From: Lonepinella sp051851555
GTDB taxonomy: Bacteria; Pseudomonadota; Gammaproteobacteria; Enterobacterales; Pasteurellaceae
DNA: 64,000 nt
Reading direction: 5' to 3'
Assembly: GCF_051851555.1 (NCBI RefSeq)
Contig: NZ_JBPDVH010000008.1
Coordinates: forward strand, 1-64,000
Under the pieces are notes generated by a model, which was not told the DNA's origin, searched no databases, and saw only the letters and a list, made by a program, of their open reading frames with translations. Of this stretch, positions 24,856 to 32,053 are shown one piece after another. The position numbers and the translations under genes were made by a program. Every line of letters begins with the position of its first letter. The stretch's first letter is position 1.

Positions 24856-25749
24856 CAGGCTACAAAGTTTTTTAATTTCATCAATGGGCAAATCAACTGA
24901 TTTTGAAATAATCTCTAAACTCAATCCAAGATTAAGCATATTTAACGCATTTTTTCTTTGCGTTTCTTGTATTCCTTTTTGAATACCTTTCTCTATGCCT
25001 TTCTCTATACCTTTTTGCATACCTTCGGTTTCCCAATATTCACGTACGGCATACTCGTCCCATTTGCGTTTTAAACTGACATCGTACATCTGTTTTTCCC
25101 CTTTGTTTAAGTTGCTGTACTCGGCAATTTGAAATAGTTTCTGGAAAACAGGCTTTTTCAAAAACGTAGGCAATTTATCCAATCTTGCCATATTTTTCAA
25201 TACAAATAACCATTTGTCCAAATCACTTTCCAGTACTGTTTCAGGCTTATTGAAATTCAGTAATTCAATGTAGATAAAAGCTAGTCTATCATAAAACTTT
25301 TGCCCTGTCTTTTGATTGAAAAGGCAAATATCGTGTAGATATTCTTTACTGTCAGAAAAGTGAAAACCGTCCATAATGGCGATGACATAAACTTCAGTAA
25401 TAGCATAATTCCAACCATTTACACTACCTTTAGGGGCTTGATCGCTGATGAGTTTACTACCATAATAAATGGTGCGTTCTTTAAAATAATTTTGCTTACT
25501 GCGTTGTACTTCAATAATAAATTGTGAGTCGTCCTCACTTGTACAAGTTAGGTCAAAAATCACCAACCCTTGTTCGGCAGTGTCGCCTTGTTGTTCATTT
25601 TTATTGTAAGTGAGATCTTTGATCACTTTTTTACCTTGAAAAAGTTCATTAAGAAAGTCTATAAGTAAATCTTTATTCACATCCGTACCAAAGACTCTTT
25701 TGAATCCATAGGCGGTGGTTAGATCAATATAGCGAGAAGGCGTTTTCAT
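24853..25749 (-). CDS. Rpn-family PD-(D/E)XK nuclease (YhgA-like)
   Basis: A 298-residue member of the Rpn/YhgA family ('recombination-promoting nuclease/putative transposase', PDDEXK_2). Evidence: YIDLTTAYGFKRVFG at the N-terminus, the catalytic core FDLTCTSEDDSQFIIEVQRSKQ with E-x-Q, and YGSKLISDQ. Near the C-terminus is a tandem run KGIEKGIEKGIQKGIQ (about 246-262), encoded by near-identical 12-base units at about 24970-25020; such repeats are typical of this family. E. coli Rpn proteins are magnesium-dependent DNases that raise RecA-independent recombination; the cellular role is unclear. It lies at the left edge of the AT-rich accessory block. Confidence 0.85.
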   Translation of the reverse strand: MKTPSRYIDLTTAYGFKRVFGTDVNKDLLIDFLNELFQGKKVIKDLTYNKNEQQGDTAEQGLVIFDLTCTSEDDSQFIIEVQRSKQNYFKERTIYYGSKLISDQAPKGSVNGWNYAITEVYVIAIMDGFHFSDSKEYLHDICLFNQKTGQKFYDRLAFIYIELLNFNKPETVLESDLDKWLFVLKNMARLDKLPTFLKKPVFQKLFQIAEYSNLNKGEKQMYDVSLKRKWDEYAVREYWETEGMQKGIEKGIEKGIQKGIQETQRKNALNMLNLGLSLEIISKSVDLPIDEIKKLCSL

Positions 25750-26120
25750 TGTTTTTCCTTAGCTTGTAGCCAATAATTTTCACTAAGGTCTTAACATCAG
25801 TAAAATATAAATTTCGGGCTATTTTTGTGATCTTGATTCCAAAATGAATAAAAATTTGATGCTAGTAGCGCATATGGCTAAGACTATCCAATTAACAAAA
25901 AACTCTGACACTTCAATCTAAACAACTTACCGGCTGCCCAACATTTAGAGGGATTAAATCAAGTGATATCGCATGATTTACCAGATTAATAATGATATAC
26001 TAGAGGTTCACTTTTTACATCAAAGGTAAACGCAGTAGCGCGGAAGTTTATCGTCAACTAGGTCATTTGATTTAAGACATATTATGCAATAATACAAACA
26101 TTAAACATCAGGATCCTTAT
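25750..26120. other. Gene-free AT-rich stretch with a repeated 24-bp motif
   Basis: No supported gene. It holds one exact copy of the GGAATCAAGATCACA motif (25821-25844, minus orientation), also present at 41404. Two short coding-like fragments, each ended by stops, lie at about 25924-25989 (NNLPAAQHLEGLNQVISHD) and 26009-26073 (FYIKGKRSSAEVYRQLGH). They may be relics of a lost gene; I cannot assign them. TATACT near 25997 could be a -10 element for the following operon. Confidence 0.4.
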
Positions 26121-26837
26121 ATGATTTGTATCACTATGGCTGGACTCAGCAGTCGATTTATTAAAGCGGGCTATCCGCTCCCTAAATATGCCTTACCCTT
26201 ACAAAATAGAACGGTATTTGAATGGGCGGTAAGCACTTTTTCGCATTATTTTCATTATGAACCTTTTCTTTTTGTGATTCGCCCAGATGATTTTGCGTAC
26301 TCTTTTGTACTAGAAAAAGTTCAGCAATTGGGCATTGTTGATTACCATATTATTCGCCTTAATCAAGATACCAAAGGGCAAGCAGAGACGGCTTATTTGG
26401 CATTACAACAATATCATGATGATTTTCCTTTGACGATTTTTAATATTGATACCATTAGATATGACTATATAAAACCTGATTTTATTAATGATTGCGATGG
26501 CTATTTAGAAGTGTTTGAGGGTGAAGGTACTCATTGGTCTTTTGTGCAGCCAGATCAAAATCAAAATGTGATTAGAACTACGGAAAAAGACAGAATTTCC
26601 AATTTATGTAGTGACGGATTGTATTTCTTTAAAAGCCAAAAAGTCTTCTGCCAACTATTTGAGCAAGCCTTGAAAAATGATTTGCAAGTAAAAGGTGAAT
26701 TTTATATTGCACCATTGTACAATCTACTTATTCAACAAGGTAAAACGGTTAAATACCAAACTATTAAACCGCATGAAATTGATTTTTGTGGCGTACCTGA
26801 TGAATATGAACAATTAATAAAATTGAAAGGTCAATAA
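26121..26837 (+). CDS. NTP-transferase-like nucleotidyltransferase of a surface-glycan cluster
   Basis: A 238-residue protein with a nucleotidyltransferase (GT-A-like Rossmann) fold by sequence: MAGLSSRFIKAGYPLPKYALPL at the N-terminus corresponds to the G-x-G-x-R/PK loop that binds the NTP and closes over the sugar-1-phosphate. IFNIDTIRYDY supplies the metal-binding Asp, and GLYFFKS and KGEFYIAPLYN fit the sugar-binding half. It should activate a phosphorylated compound to an NDP derivative; neither nucleotide nor substrate can be told. Its stop overlaps the next start by one base (TAATG), so the three genes from here to 28808 form an operon. Confidence 0.72.
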   Translation: MICITMAGLSSRFIKAGYPLPKYALPLQNRTVFEWAVSTFSHYFHYEPFLFVIRPDDFAYSFVLEKVQQLGIVDYHIIRLNQDTKGQAETAYLALQQYHDDFPLTIFNIDTIRYDYIKPDFINDCDGYLEVFEGEGTHWSFVQPDQNQNVIRTTEKDRISNLCSDGLYFFKSQKVFCQLFEQALKNDLQVKGEFYIAPLYNLLIQQGKTVKYQTIKPHEIDFCGVPDEYEQLIKLKGQ

Positions 26838-27211
26838 TGAAACGATTAATTTTAGATCTTGATAATACGATTACCAAAACAACCCACGGTGATTATGCCA
26901 ATGCCGTTCCTGTGGACGGAATTATTGAAAAAATTATGGCATATAAAGCCCAAGGTTTTGAGATTGTGATTAGCTCCAGTCGCAACATGCGAACCTATGA
27001 AAACAACCTAGGTAAAATTAATATCCATACCTTACCTGTCATTATTGAATGGTTAAATAAACATCAGGTTCCTTTTGATGAAATTTATGTGGGCAAACCT
27101 TGGTGTGGTTTTGATGGATTTTATGTAGATGATCGTGCTATTCGCCCCGATGAATTTATAAACTTAAGCTATGATGAAATTAGAAACATAACCCAAATGG
27201 ACAAAGAATAA
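26837..27211 (+). CDS. Small HAD-type phosphatase of the same operon
   Basis: A 124-residue capless haloacid dehalogenase-type hydrolase. Motif I LDLDNTITKT (Asp 7 and 9), motif II ISSSRNM (about 53), motif III VGKPWCG (Lys about 95) and motif IV FYVDDRAIRPDEF (about 103-115) are all present. Proteins of this type recur in capsule and LPS clusters next to nucleotidyltransferases. It starts inside the stop codon of the upstream NTase, and the next gene starts one base after its own stop codon, so the three are strongly coupled. It probably dephosphorylates an intermediate before or after activation; the substrate is not known. Confidence 0.75.
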   Translation: MKRLILDLDNTITKTTHGDYANAVPVDGIIEKIMAYKAQGFEIVISSSRNMRTYENNLGKINIHTLPVIIEWLNKHQVPFDEIYVGKPWCGFDGFYVDDRAIRPDEFINLSYDEIRNITQMDKE

Positions 27212-27212
27212 G

Positions 27213-28808
27213 ATGATTGTCATTAACTCTGCAGATTATGTGGTTTCCGAATTTAAAAATGAGTTTGGTAACATTCCACCTGTATTTCTCCCGATTGGAA
27301 ACAAAAAGCTACTCACTTATCAAATTGAAAATTTAAGAAAAAATTTTCCTGATGATAACCATATTGTCTTATCCTTACCACAAGATTATCAGCTAAATAT
27401 TGATGAAACCAATTTAATTAAACAATTATCTATTGATGTGATATTGGTTCCAAATAATATTAGCTTAGGCATGGCAATGCTTTATGTGCTTAATTCACTA
27501 TTAACTACAATTAATCTTGCAAAACCACTCAGAGTTTTACATGGTGATACCCTATTAACCATGATGCCAACTAAGCATGATTGTATCGGTCTCGCTTTTG
27601 CACGAGATGAATACACTTGGGAGATTGAAAAAAATCAAGATAATGCCGTATGGTGTGGTTATTTCTCTTTTGCATATATCTATGACTTTATCAAATTCCT
27701 TTCTGCCACACAGGGAAATTTCACCAAATCTGTTCACTTATATGCGGACGAATATGATGTTGAGCGTATTATAGTGGATAATTGGTATGATTTAGGACAT
27801 ATCAATACTTACTTTACTTCAAGAACCGCCATCACAACACAAAGAGCATTTAATAATTTAGCGATTAACAATGGTGTGGTTTGGAAATCAGGTTCTCCAC
27901 AAATTAAAATAGAGGCAGAATCCAGTTGGTTTAAAAATATTCCAAATCAACTTAAACGTTTTATTCCCCAGCTAATTCAATCAGGTTATGATGAGCAAGG
28001 GCGTTATTTTTATGAAACAGAATATCTTTCTTATATTCCCTTAAATGAAATTCTTGTGCATGGCAAAAATGCCCCTGTTTTTTGGGATAATATCTTAAAT
28101 ATGATTTCATTTTATATGAGAGAATCAAGAGAATGTATTAATCAACTAGATGATACGCTGTTAGAAAAAATCCAGCAAGATTCTATTCATATTTTTGCCA
28201 ATAAAACCTACAACCGATTATCTGAATATGCTCAACAAACTGACATCAATTTTGAACAATCGGTTATTTATAATGGTGTAACCTTGCCTTGCGTATTAGA
28301 TATTGCTAAAGAATGTGTTGATTACACACTCAATCTACCTATTATCCCAGCGGTTTTACATGGTGATCTTTGTTTTAGTAATATTTTATTTGATTCACGC
28401 AGTAATACAATTAAGGTAATTGATCCTAGAGGATTAAATTACCAACAGGAACTCACCATTTATGGTAACCAAATATATGATTTGGCCAAACTAGCTCATT
28501 CTTTTATTGGATTATACGATTTTATTATTGCTGATTCGTTCATTTTTGAGAACACTAAACAATCAGGAATAAAATTATCATTTAATTTGGATGAAAGACT
28601 AAAAAGTATACAACAAATTTTTATGGATAAAGAAATTATCCCTAATATCAATAATAAAATGGTTATTCCACCAACCATATTATTATTTTTATCCATGATT
28701 CCATTGCATTTTGATAAACCAGATAGACAAAAAGCCATGTTAACCAATGCGTTAAGATTATATGTTGATTGGAAAAACAAATATGGCATATCAAAATACG
28801 CCCTATAA
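27213..28808 (+). CDS. Fused nucleotidyltransferase-kinase (LicCA-like architecture)
   Basis: A 531-residue two-domain protein. Residues about 1-215 look like a nucleotidyltransferase (VFLPIGNKKLLTYQIENL, LRVLHGDTLL, DNWYDLGHINTYFTS), although the usual G-x-G-x-R loop is not obvious. Residues about 250-520 are an aminoglycoside/choline-kinase (APH) domain with catalytic loop VLHGDLCFSNILFD and metal site KVIDPRG (DFG equivalent). A kinase joined to a cytidylyltransferase is known from Treponema denticola LicCA (CDP-choline synthesis); whether choline, ethanolamine or a sugar is used here cannot be read from sequence. Third gene of the 26121-28808 operon, and it converges on 28820-29785. Confidence 0.72.
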   Translation: MIVINSADYVVSEFKNEFGNIPPVFLPIGNKKLLTYQIENLRKNFPDDNHIVLSLPQDYQLNIDETNLIKQLSIDVILVPNNISLGMAMLYVLNSLLTTINLAKPLRVLHGDTLLTMMPTKHDCIGLAFARDEYTWEIEKNQDNAVWCGYFSFAYIYDFIKFLSATQGNFTKSVHLYADEYDVERIIVDNWYDLGHINTYFTSRTAITTQRAFNNLAINNGVVWKSGSPQIKIEAESSWFKNIPNQLKRFIPQLIQSGYDEQGRYFYETEYLSYIPLNEILVHGKNAPVFWDNILNMISFYMRESRECINQLDDTLLEKIQQDSIHIFANKTYNRLSEYAQQTDINFEQSVIYNGVTLPCVLDIAKECVDYTLNLPIIPAVLHGDLCFSNILFDSRSNTIKVIDPRGLNYQQELTIYGNQIYDLAKLAHSFIGLYDFIIADSFIFENTKQSGIKLSFNLDERLKSIQQIFMDKEIIPNINNKMVIPPTILLFLSMIPLHFDKPDRQKAMLTNALRLYVDWKNKYGISKYAL

Positions 28809-28819
28809 CTATAAAGTAG

Positions 28820-29785
28820 TTACATTACAATCATAAGTCCACAAATCAGACACAATGATACGGCTACGGTAATTTTCAAGTAGTTTCGATATCTAGTGAC
28901 TTTTTTCTCTAATAATGATACTCGTTTCTGTAATACAGGAAAATCTCTAGAATTAAATGCCCTATAATAGCCATCCGCAAATTCCTTAGGATCAACATTA
29001 ATCTTACTTTTTTCTTCAATTTCCCTAATCAATTTATAAGGTAACACATAGTATCTGAAATTAATACCTTGTAAGATGGCAACTTCTTTAAAAGAATTTT
29101 CAGGGTGGCAATTATATCCTTTAAATATATTAGGATAATCAATATAACATTTTTCAAATACCGACAAAGAAGAAAATAACTTATCCATGGCTTTAGGTTT
29201 AGCCAACAAAACAATATCATTGGCAGTAAAGCAAAATTCAATACGTTGTTGGTGAATAGTAATAACAGGATACTCTGCAAAATTAATTATACTATTATCC
29301 GAATAAGAAAATTCATTTTCATACTGTCCAATGTCAACTTGTTGTTCTAAATATATATCTGGTCTAATTTGTAATATGTAATCATAGTGAATATGATTTT
29401 TATCAGCAAAGTGCTTTCTTAATTTATTAACAGACACCATGCTATATAACATATATTTTATTGAGCTTAATTTTAACTTCCCTACTGGATTCGGATTATC
29501 GTCCGTGTAACTATTTTTTTCATTATAATAGCCTTTAATAGAAAAAACATTTTGACTTTCTATTTGTATGCTCTTAGGATGATATAAAGAAACGATTTTA
29601 TTATATAAAATATTATTTTCTGACTTTTCTATTTTATATTCTGCATCGGAAAAATCATGATTTAGTCTATCCCAAGTATGAATGAATATGTCACAATCAT
29701 ATTTCGACAACAGCATTTCGTTTAACCGCTCAAAACATTTTTCAAATGTTCGCATATGACCGAATAGTTGAACTGCAATTTTCAT
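28820..29785 (-). CDS. Glycosyltransferase-like protein with C-terminal membrane anchor
   Basis: A 321-residue protein beginning MKIAVQLFGHMRTFEKCF and continuing DCDIFIHTWDRL. This Q-x-x-G-x-x-R-T-F ... D-x-F-x-H-T-W pattern recurs in uncharacterised capsule and LPS cluster proteins annotated as putative sugar or phosphoryl-group transferases. YDYILQIRPDIYLE (about 135-148) gives a D-x-x-like acidic site. After a heptad-like basic stretch (VLQKRVSLLEKKVTRYRNYL) the protein ends in a single hydrophobic helix (about 300-321), so it is probably tail-anchored with the catalytic part in the cytoplasm. It may use the product of the convergent operon; that link is inference. Confidence 0.6.
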   Translation of the reverse strand: MKIAVQLFGHMRTFEKCFERLNEMLLSKYDCDIFIHTWDRLNHDFSDAEYKIEKSENNILYNKIVSLYHPKSIQIESQNVFSIKGYYNEKNSYTDDNPNPVGKLKLSSIKYMLYSMVSVNKLRKHFADKNHIHYDYILQIRPDIYLEQQVDIGQYENEFSYSDNSIINFAEYPVITIHQQRIEFCFTANDIVLLAKPKAMDKLFSSLSVFEKCYIDYPNIFKGYNCHPENSFKEVAILQGINFRYYVLPYKLIREIEEKSKINVDPKEFADGYYRAFNSRDFPVLQKRVSLLEKKVTRYRNYLKITVAVSLCLICGLMIVM

Positions 29786-29891
29786 TTTATCTCCGATTTG
29801 TAGATTTATATCTCAACATTATTAAGCTAAATATGATGTTTTTACTGAGTTGATAATCCAAGGAAAAAGCATCGACTTTTTTAATTTTATC

Positions 29892-29907
29892 TGTGATCTC
29901 TTTCACA
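29892..29907. promoter_or_regulatory. Perfect CRP (cAMP receptor protein) site
   Basis: TGTGA-TCTCTT-TCACA, with both half-sites exact. It lies in the 216-bp divergent region between 28820-29785 (minus) and 30002-31045 (plus). A TATAAT at 29924-29929 is the likely -10 of the plus-strand gene; the CRP centre is about 24 bases upstream of it, a few bases closer than usual for class II activation. Confidence 0.65.
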
Positions 29908-30001
29908 TATTAGCATGGAATGATATAATGCTCAACGCACTAAATTAAGTGCTATTTTACTGTTCCCCCTTTTTTATATTAACAGCCTTTTAAGGTAGAG
30001 C

Positions 30002-31045
30002 ATGAGTAAAAATATTATTCTAGGAATTTCCATTAATCATGGTATTATTGAGTTAATCACAAAAAACTTAATATATCATGGATTTAACGTAGTAAATGTT
30101 TCTGACCCGACAGGGAAAGAATTTAAATATCCATCATTATGGGCAAGAATTGTCGTAAAAATCAGGAGAAAACTTTTAGGCGACAAACAAGCCAAACGTA
30201 AATTAGAATCTAAAATTGCGATCTCATCACTAGAAAAACAAATACAAGGAAAGCAATTCGATTATGCGTTATTTTTTCTCGCTCAAACCTATTCATTAGA
30301 ACTCATTCAATATGTAAAACAACATGTTAAACCTGGAGGTATGATAAATTATCAATGGGACGGCCTTAATCGTTATCCTGATATTTTTGAACGCTTACCT
30401 TTTTTTGATCGCCTATTTGTATTTGATCCTGCGGATTTAAATCATAATAGCTATTCTCCATTACCCACCACAAGTTTTTATTTTGATGATGACTTAGTAC
30501 CACTACCTATACTATATGACTTTTATTTTTTAGGTGCACATTTAGAAGAGCGGAAAAATATTATTTGCCAATTCGCAGAATTTGCAAAACAGCACAATTT
30601 AAAATTAAATTTCCAACTTGCTCATAAAAGAATAAGGAATATTCGTCAAGATTATCCTGATAATATTCAATTAATACGAGTATCTGATCAGAAAACATTT
30701 GCTGAGAATCTAATCTTATCTCGTCAATCCAGAGTCTTGGTTGATTTTGTTTCTAATGCTCATAAAGGGCTCTCTCTACGAATTTTTGAGGCTTTAGGAC
30801 ACGATAAAAAATTAATTACTACCAATACAGACATTAAGGAATATGATTTTTATCATCCTAATAATATTTTTGTTTTAGAAAATAACTTTGATCAACTATT
30901 GGATTTTCTAGCAAAACCATATATTCCTGTTCCAACAGAAATTAAACAAAAATACAGTTTCGGAAATTGGATTCGTTATGTACTAAATATTCAGCCACAT
31001 CAGCCGATATTACTACCCAATATCGTTTCGGGGACAGATCTATAA
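30002..31045 (+). CDS. Putative LOS glycosyltransferase (GT-B-like)
   Basis: A 347-residue cytoplasmic protein that I assign as a glycosyltransferase only tentatively. The N-terminal half reads as a Rossmann-like domain (NIILGISINHGIIELITKNLIYHGF), and the C-terminal half has VDFVSNAHKGLSLRIFEALGHDKKLITTN, which resembles the E-A-x-A/G-x-x-x-P donor-site pattern of GT-B enzymes, with YDFYHPNNIFVLEN after it. WDGLNRYPDIFERLPFFDRLFVFD between them recurs in Pasteurellaceae LOS proteins as far as I recall. AT-rich, no USS inside. A CRP site and TATAAT precede it. Confidence 0.6.
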   Translation: MSKNIILGISINHGIIELITKNLIYHGFNVVNVSDPTGKEFKYPSLWARIVVKIRRKLLGDKQAKRKLESKIAISSLEKQIQGKQFDYALFFLAQTYSLELIQYVKQHVKPGGMINYQWDGLNRYPDIFERLPFFDRLFVFDPADLNHNSYSPLPTTSFYFDDDLVPLPILYDFYFLGAHLEERKNIICQFAEFAKQHNLKLNFQLAHKRIRNIRQDYPDNIQLIRVSDQKTFAENLILSRQSRVLVDFVSNAHKGLSLRIFEALGHDKKLITTNTDIKEYDFYHPNNIFVLENNFDQLLDFLAKPYIPVPTEIKQKYSFGNWIRYVLNIQPHQPILLPNIVSGTDL

Positions 31046-31140
31046 ATTAGATAGAAAATTTATATGAGGTTCAAAAATGCATAAGCATAATTTCAATAAA
31101 TTTTCTCTGAACAAATTAAACCCAAAAGGATAATATAAAT

Positions 31141-32007
31141 ATGAACTTAACCTTACTCACTTTCGGCGAACGCCTTGAAAACCATTATCAAGCCTGTTTT
31201 GCCATTTTAACTTTTTTGCGAGATCCGCAGATTGAAAAAGTGATTGTCATCACCGATCGCCCAGATTTTTACCGTATTTTTGGCGATCGTATTGAATTTA
31301 TTGAAATTGACCAAACCACCTTACAGCAATGGCAAGGAAAATATCAGTTCTTTTGGCGTGTAAAAATTAAGGCGCTGCAAACGGTTCAAGCCCAATATCC
31401 CACTCAACATTTGCTCTATGTGGATAGCGATACGTTTTTAGCCTCATCATTAACCGCAATGCAACGCCAGCTTAATCAAGGGCAGACATTTATGCACTTG
31501 AAAGAAGGCGCATTAGGTGATAAATCTCGCCGAACTTGGCAAAAAATGCACCGCACTTTGGGGGGGAAAAACGTTGCGAATATTAATATCACCTCTGATA
31601 CTGCGATGTGGAATGCGGGAGTAATTGCTTTACCCGCAGAAAAGGCTCAAGCCATCCTTGCACTTGCGATAGGATTCTGTGACGAAATTTGTAGTACAAA
31701 TTGTGAACGTAGATTAGTGGAACAATTTTCTTTTTCTGTGGCGTTAAATCAGCATCAACCTTTACAGCCTTGCAATACAATTATCGGACATTATTGGGGC
31801 AATAAAACCGAATGGAATCAAATGATAGCCGATTTCTTTGTGAATGCCCAATTAAAAAACTTGTCGCTACAAGATTGTCTTGCTTTGCTAGCAGAAAAAG
31901 ACTGGCGAGCCTTACCCTTAGGCAAAAAGCAACGGAATACTAATGCTAAATTGAAGAAAATCATTGATCGGCTTTTTCCAGATAAGCATATTCATTATTT
32001 TAAATAA
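31141..32007 (+). CDS. GT8-like glycosyltransferase
   Basis: A 288-residue GT-A-type transferase. The D-x-D metal site is in LLYVDSDTFLAS (about 96-107), preceded by RVKIKALQTVQ, and followed by MWNAGVIAL (about 158) and IIGHYWGNK (about 218), a pattern seen in family 8 and related LOS hexosyltransferases. Donor and acceptor are unknown. Base composition is back to the genome norm and a USS (31550-31558) lies inside, directly followed by a run of seven G. Preceded by AAAGGATAATATAA. It ends the glycosyltransferase block, with selB convergent 46 bases on. Confidence 0.75.
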   Translation: MNLTLLTFGERLENHYQACFAILTFLRDPQIEKVIVITDRPDFYRIFGDRIEFIEIDQTTLQQWQGKYQFFWRVKIKALQTVQAQYPTQHLLYVDSDTFLASSLTAMQRQLNQGQTFMHLKEGALGDKSRRTWQKMHRTLGGKNVANINITSDTAMWNAGVIALPAEKAQAILALAIGFCDEICSTNCERRLVEQFSFSVALNQHQPLQPCNTIIGHYWGNKTEWNQMIADFFVNAQLKNLSLQDCLALLAEKDWRALPLGKKQRNTNAKLKKIIDRLFPDKHIHYFK

Positions 32008-32053
32008 ACGCCTTGATTTGGCCGAACTGAGGCCAAGCGACATAACGCTTGGC

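Noticed and set aside
24853..25749. Rpn gene as a complete insertion sequence
   Set aside because: Although the family is often called 'putative transposase', I see no terminal inverted repeats or target duplications around it.
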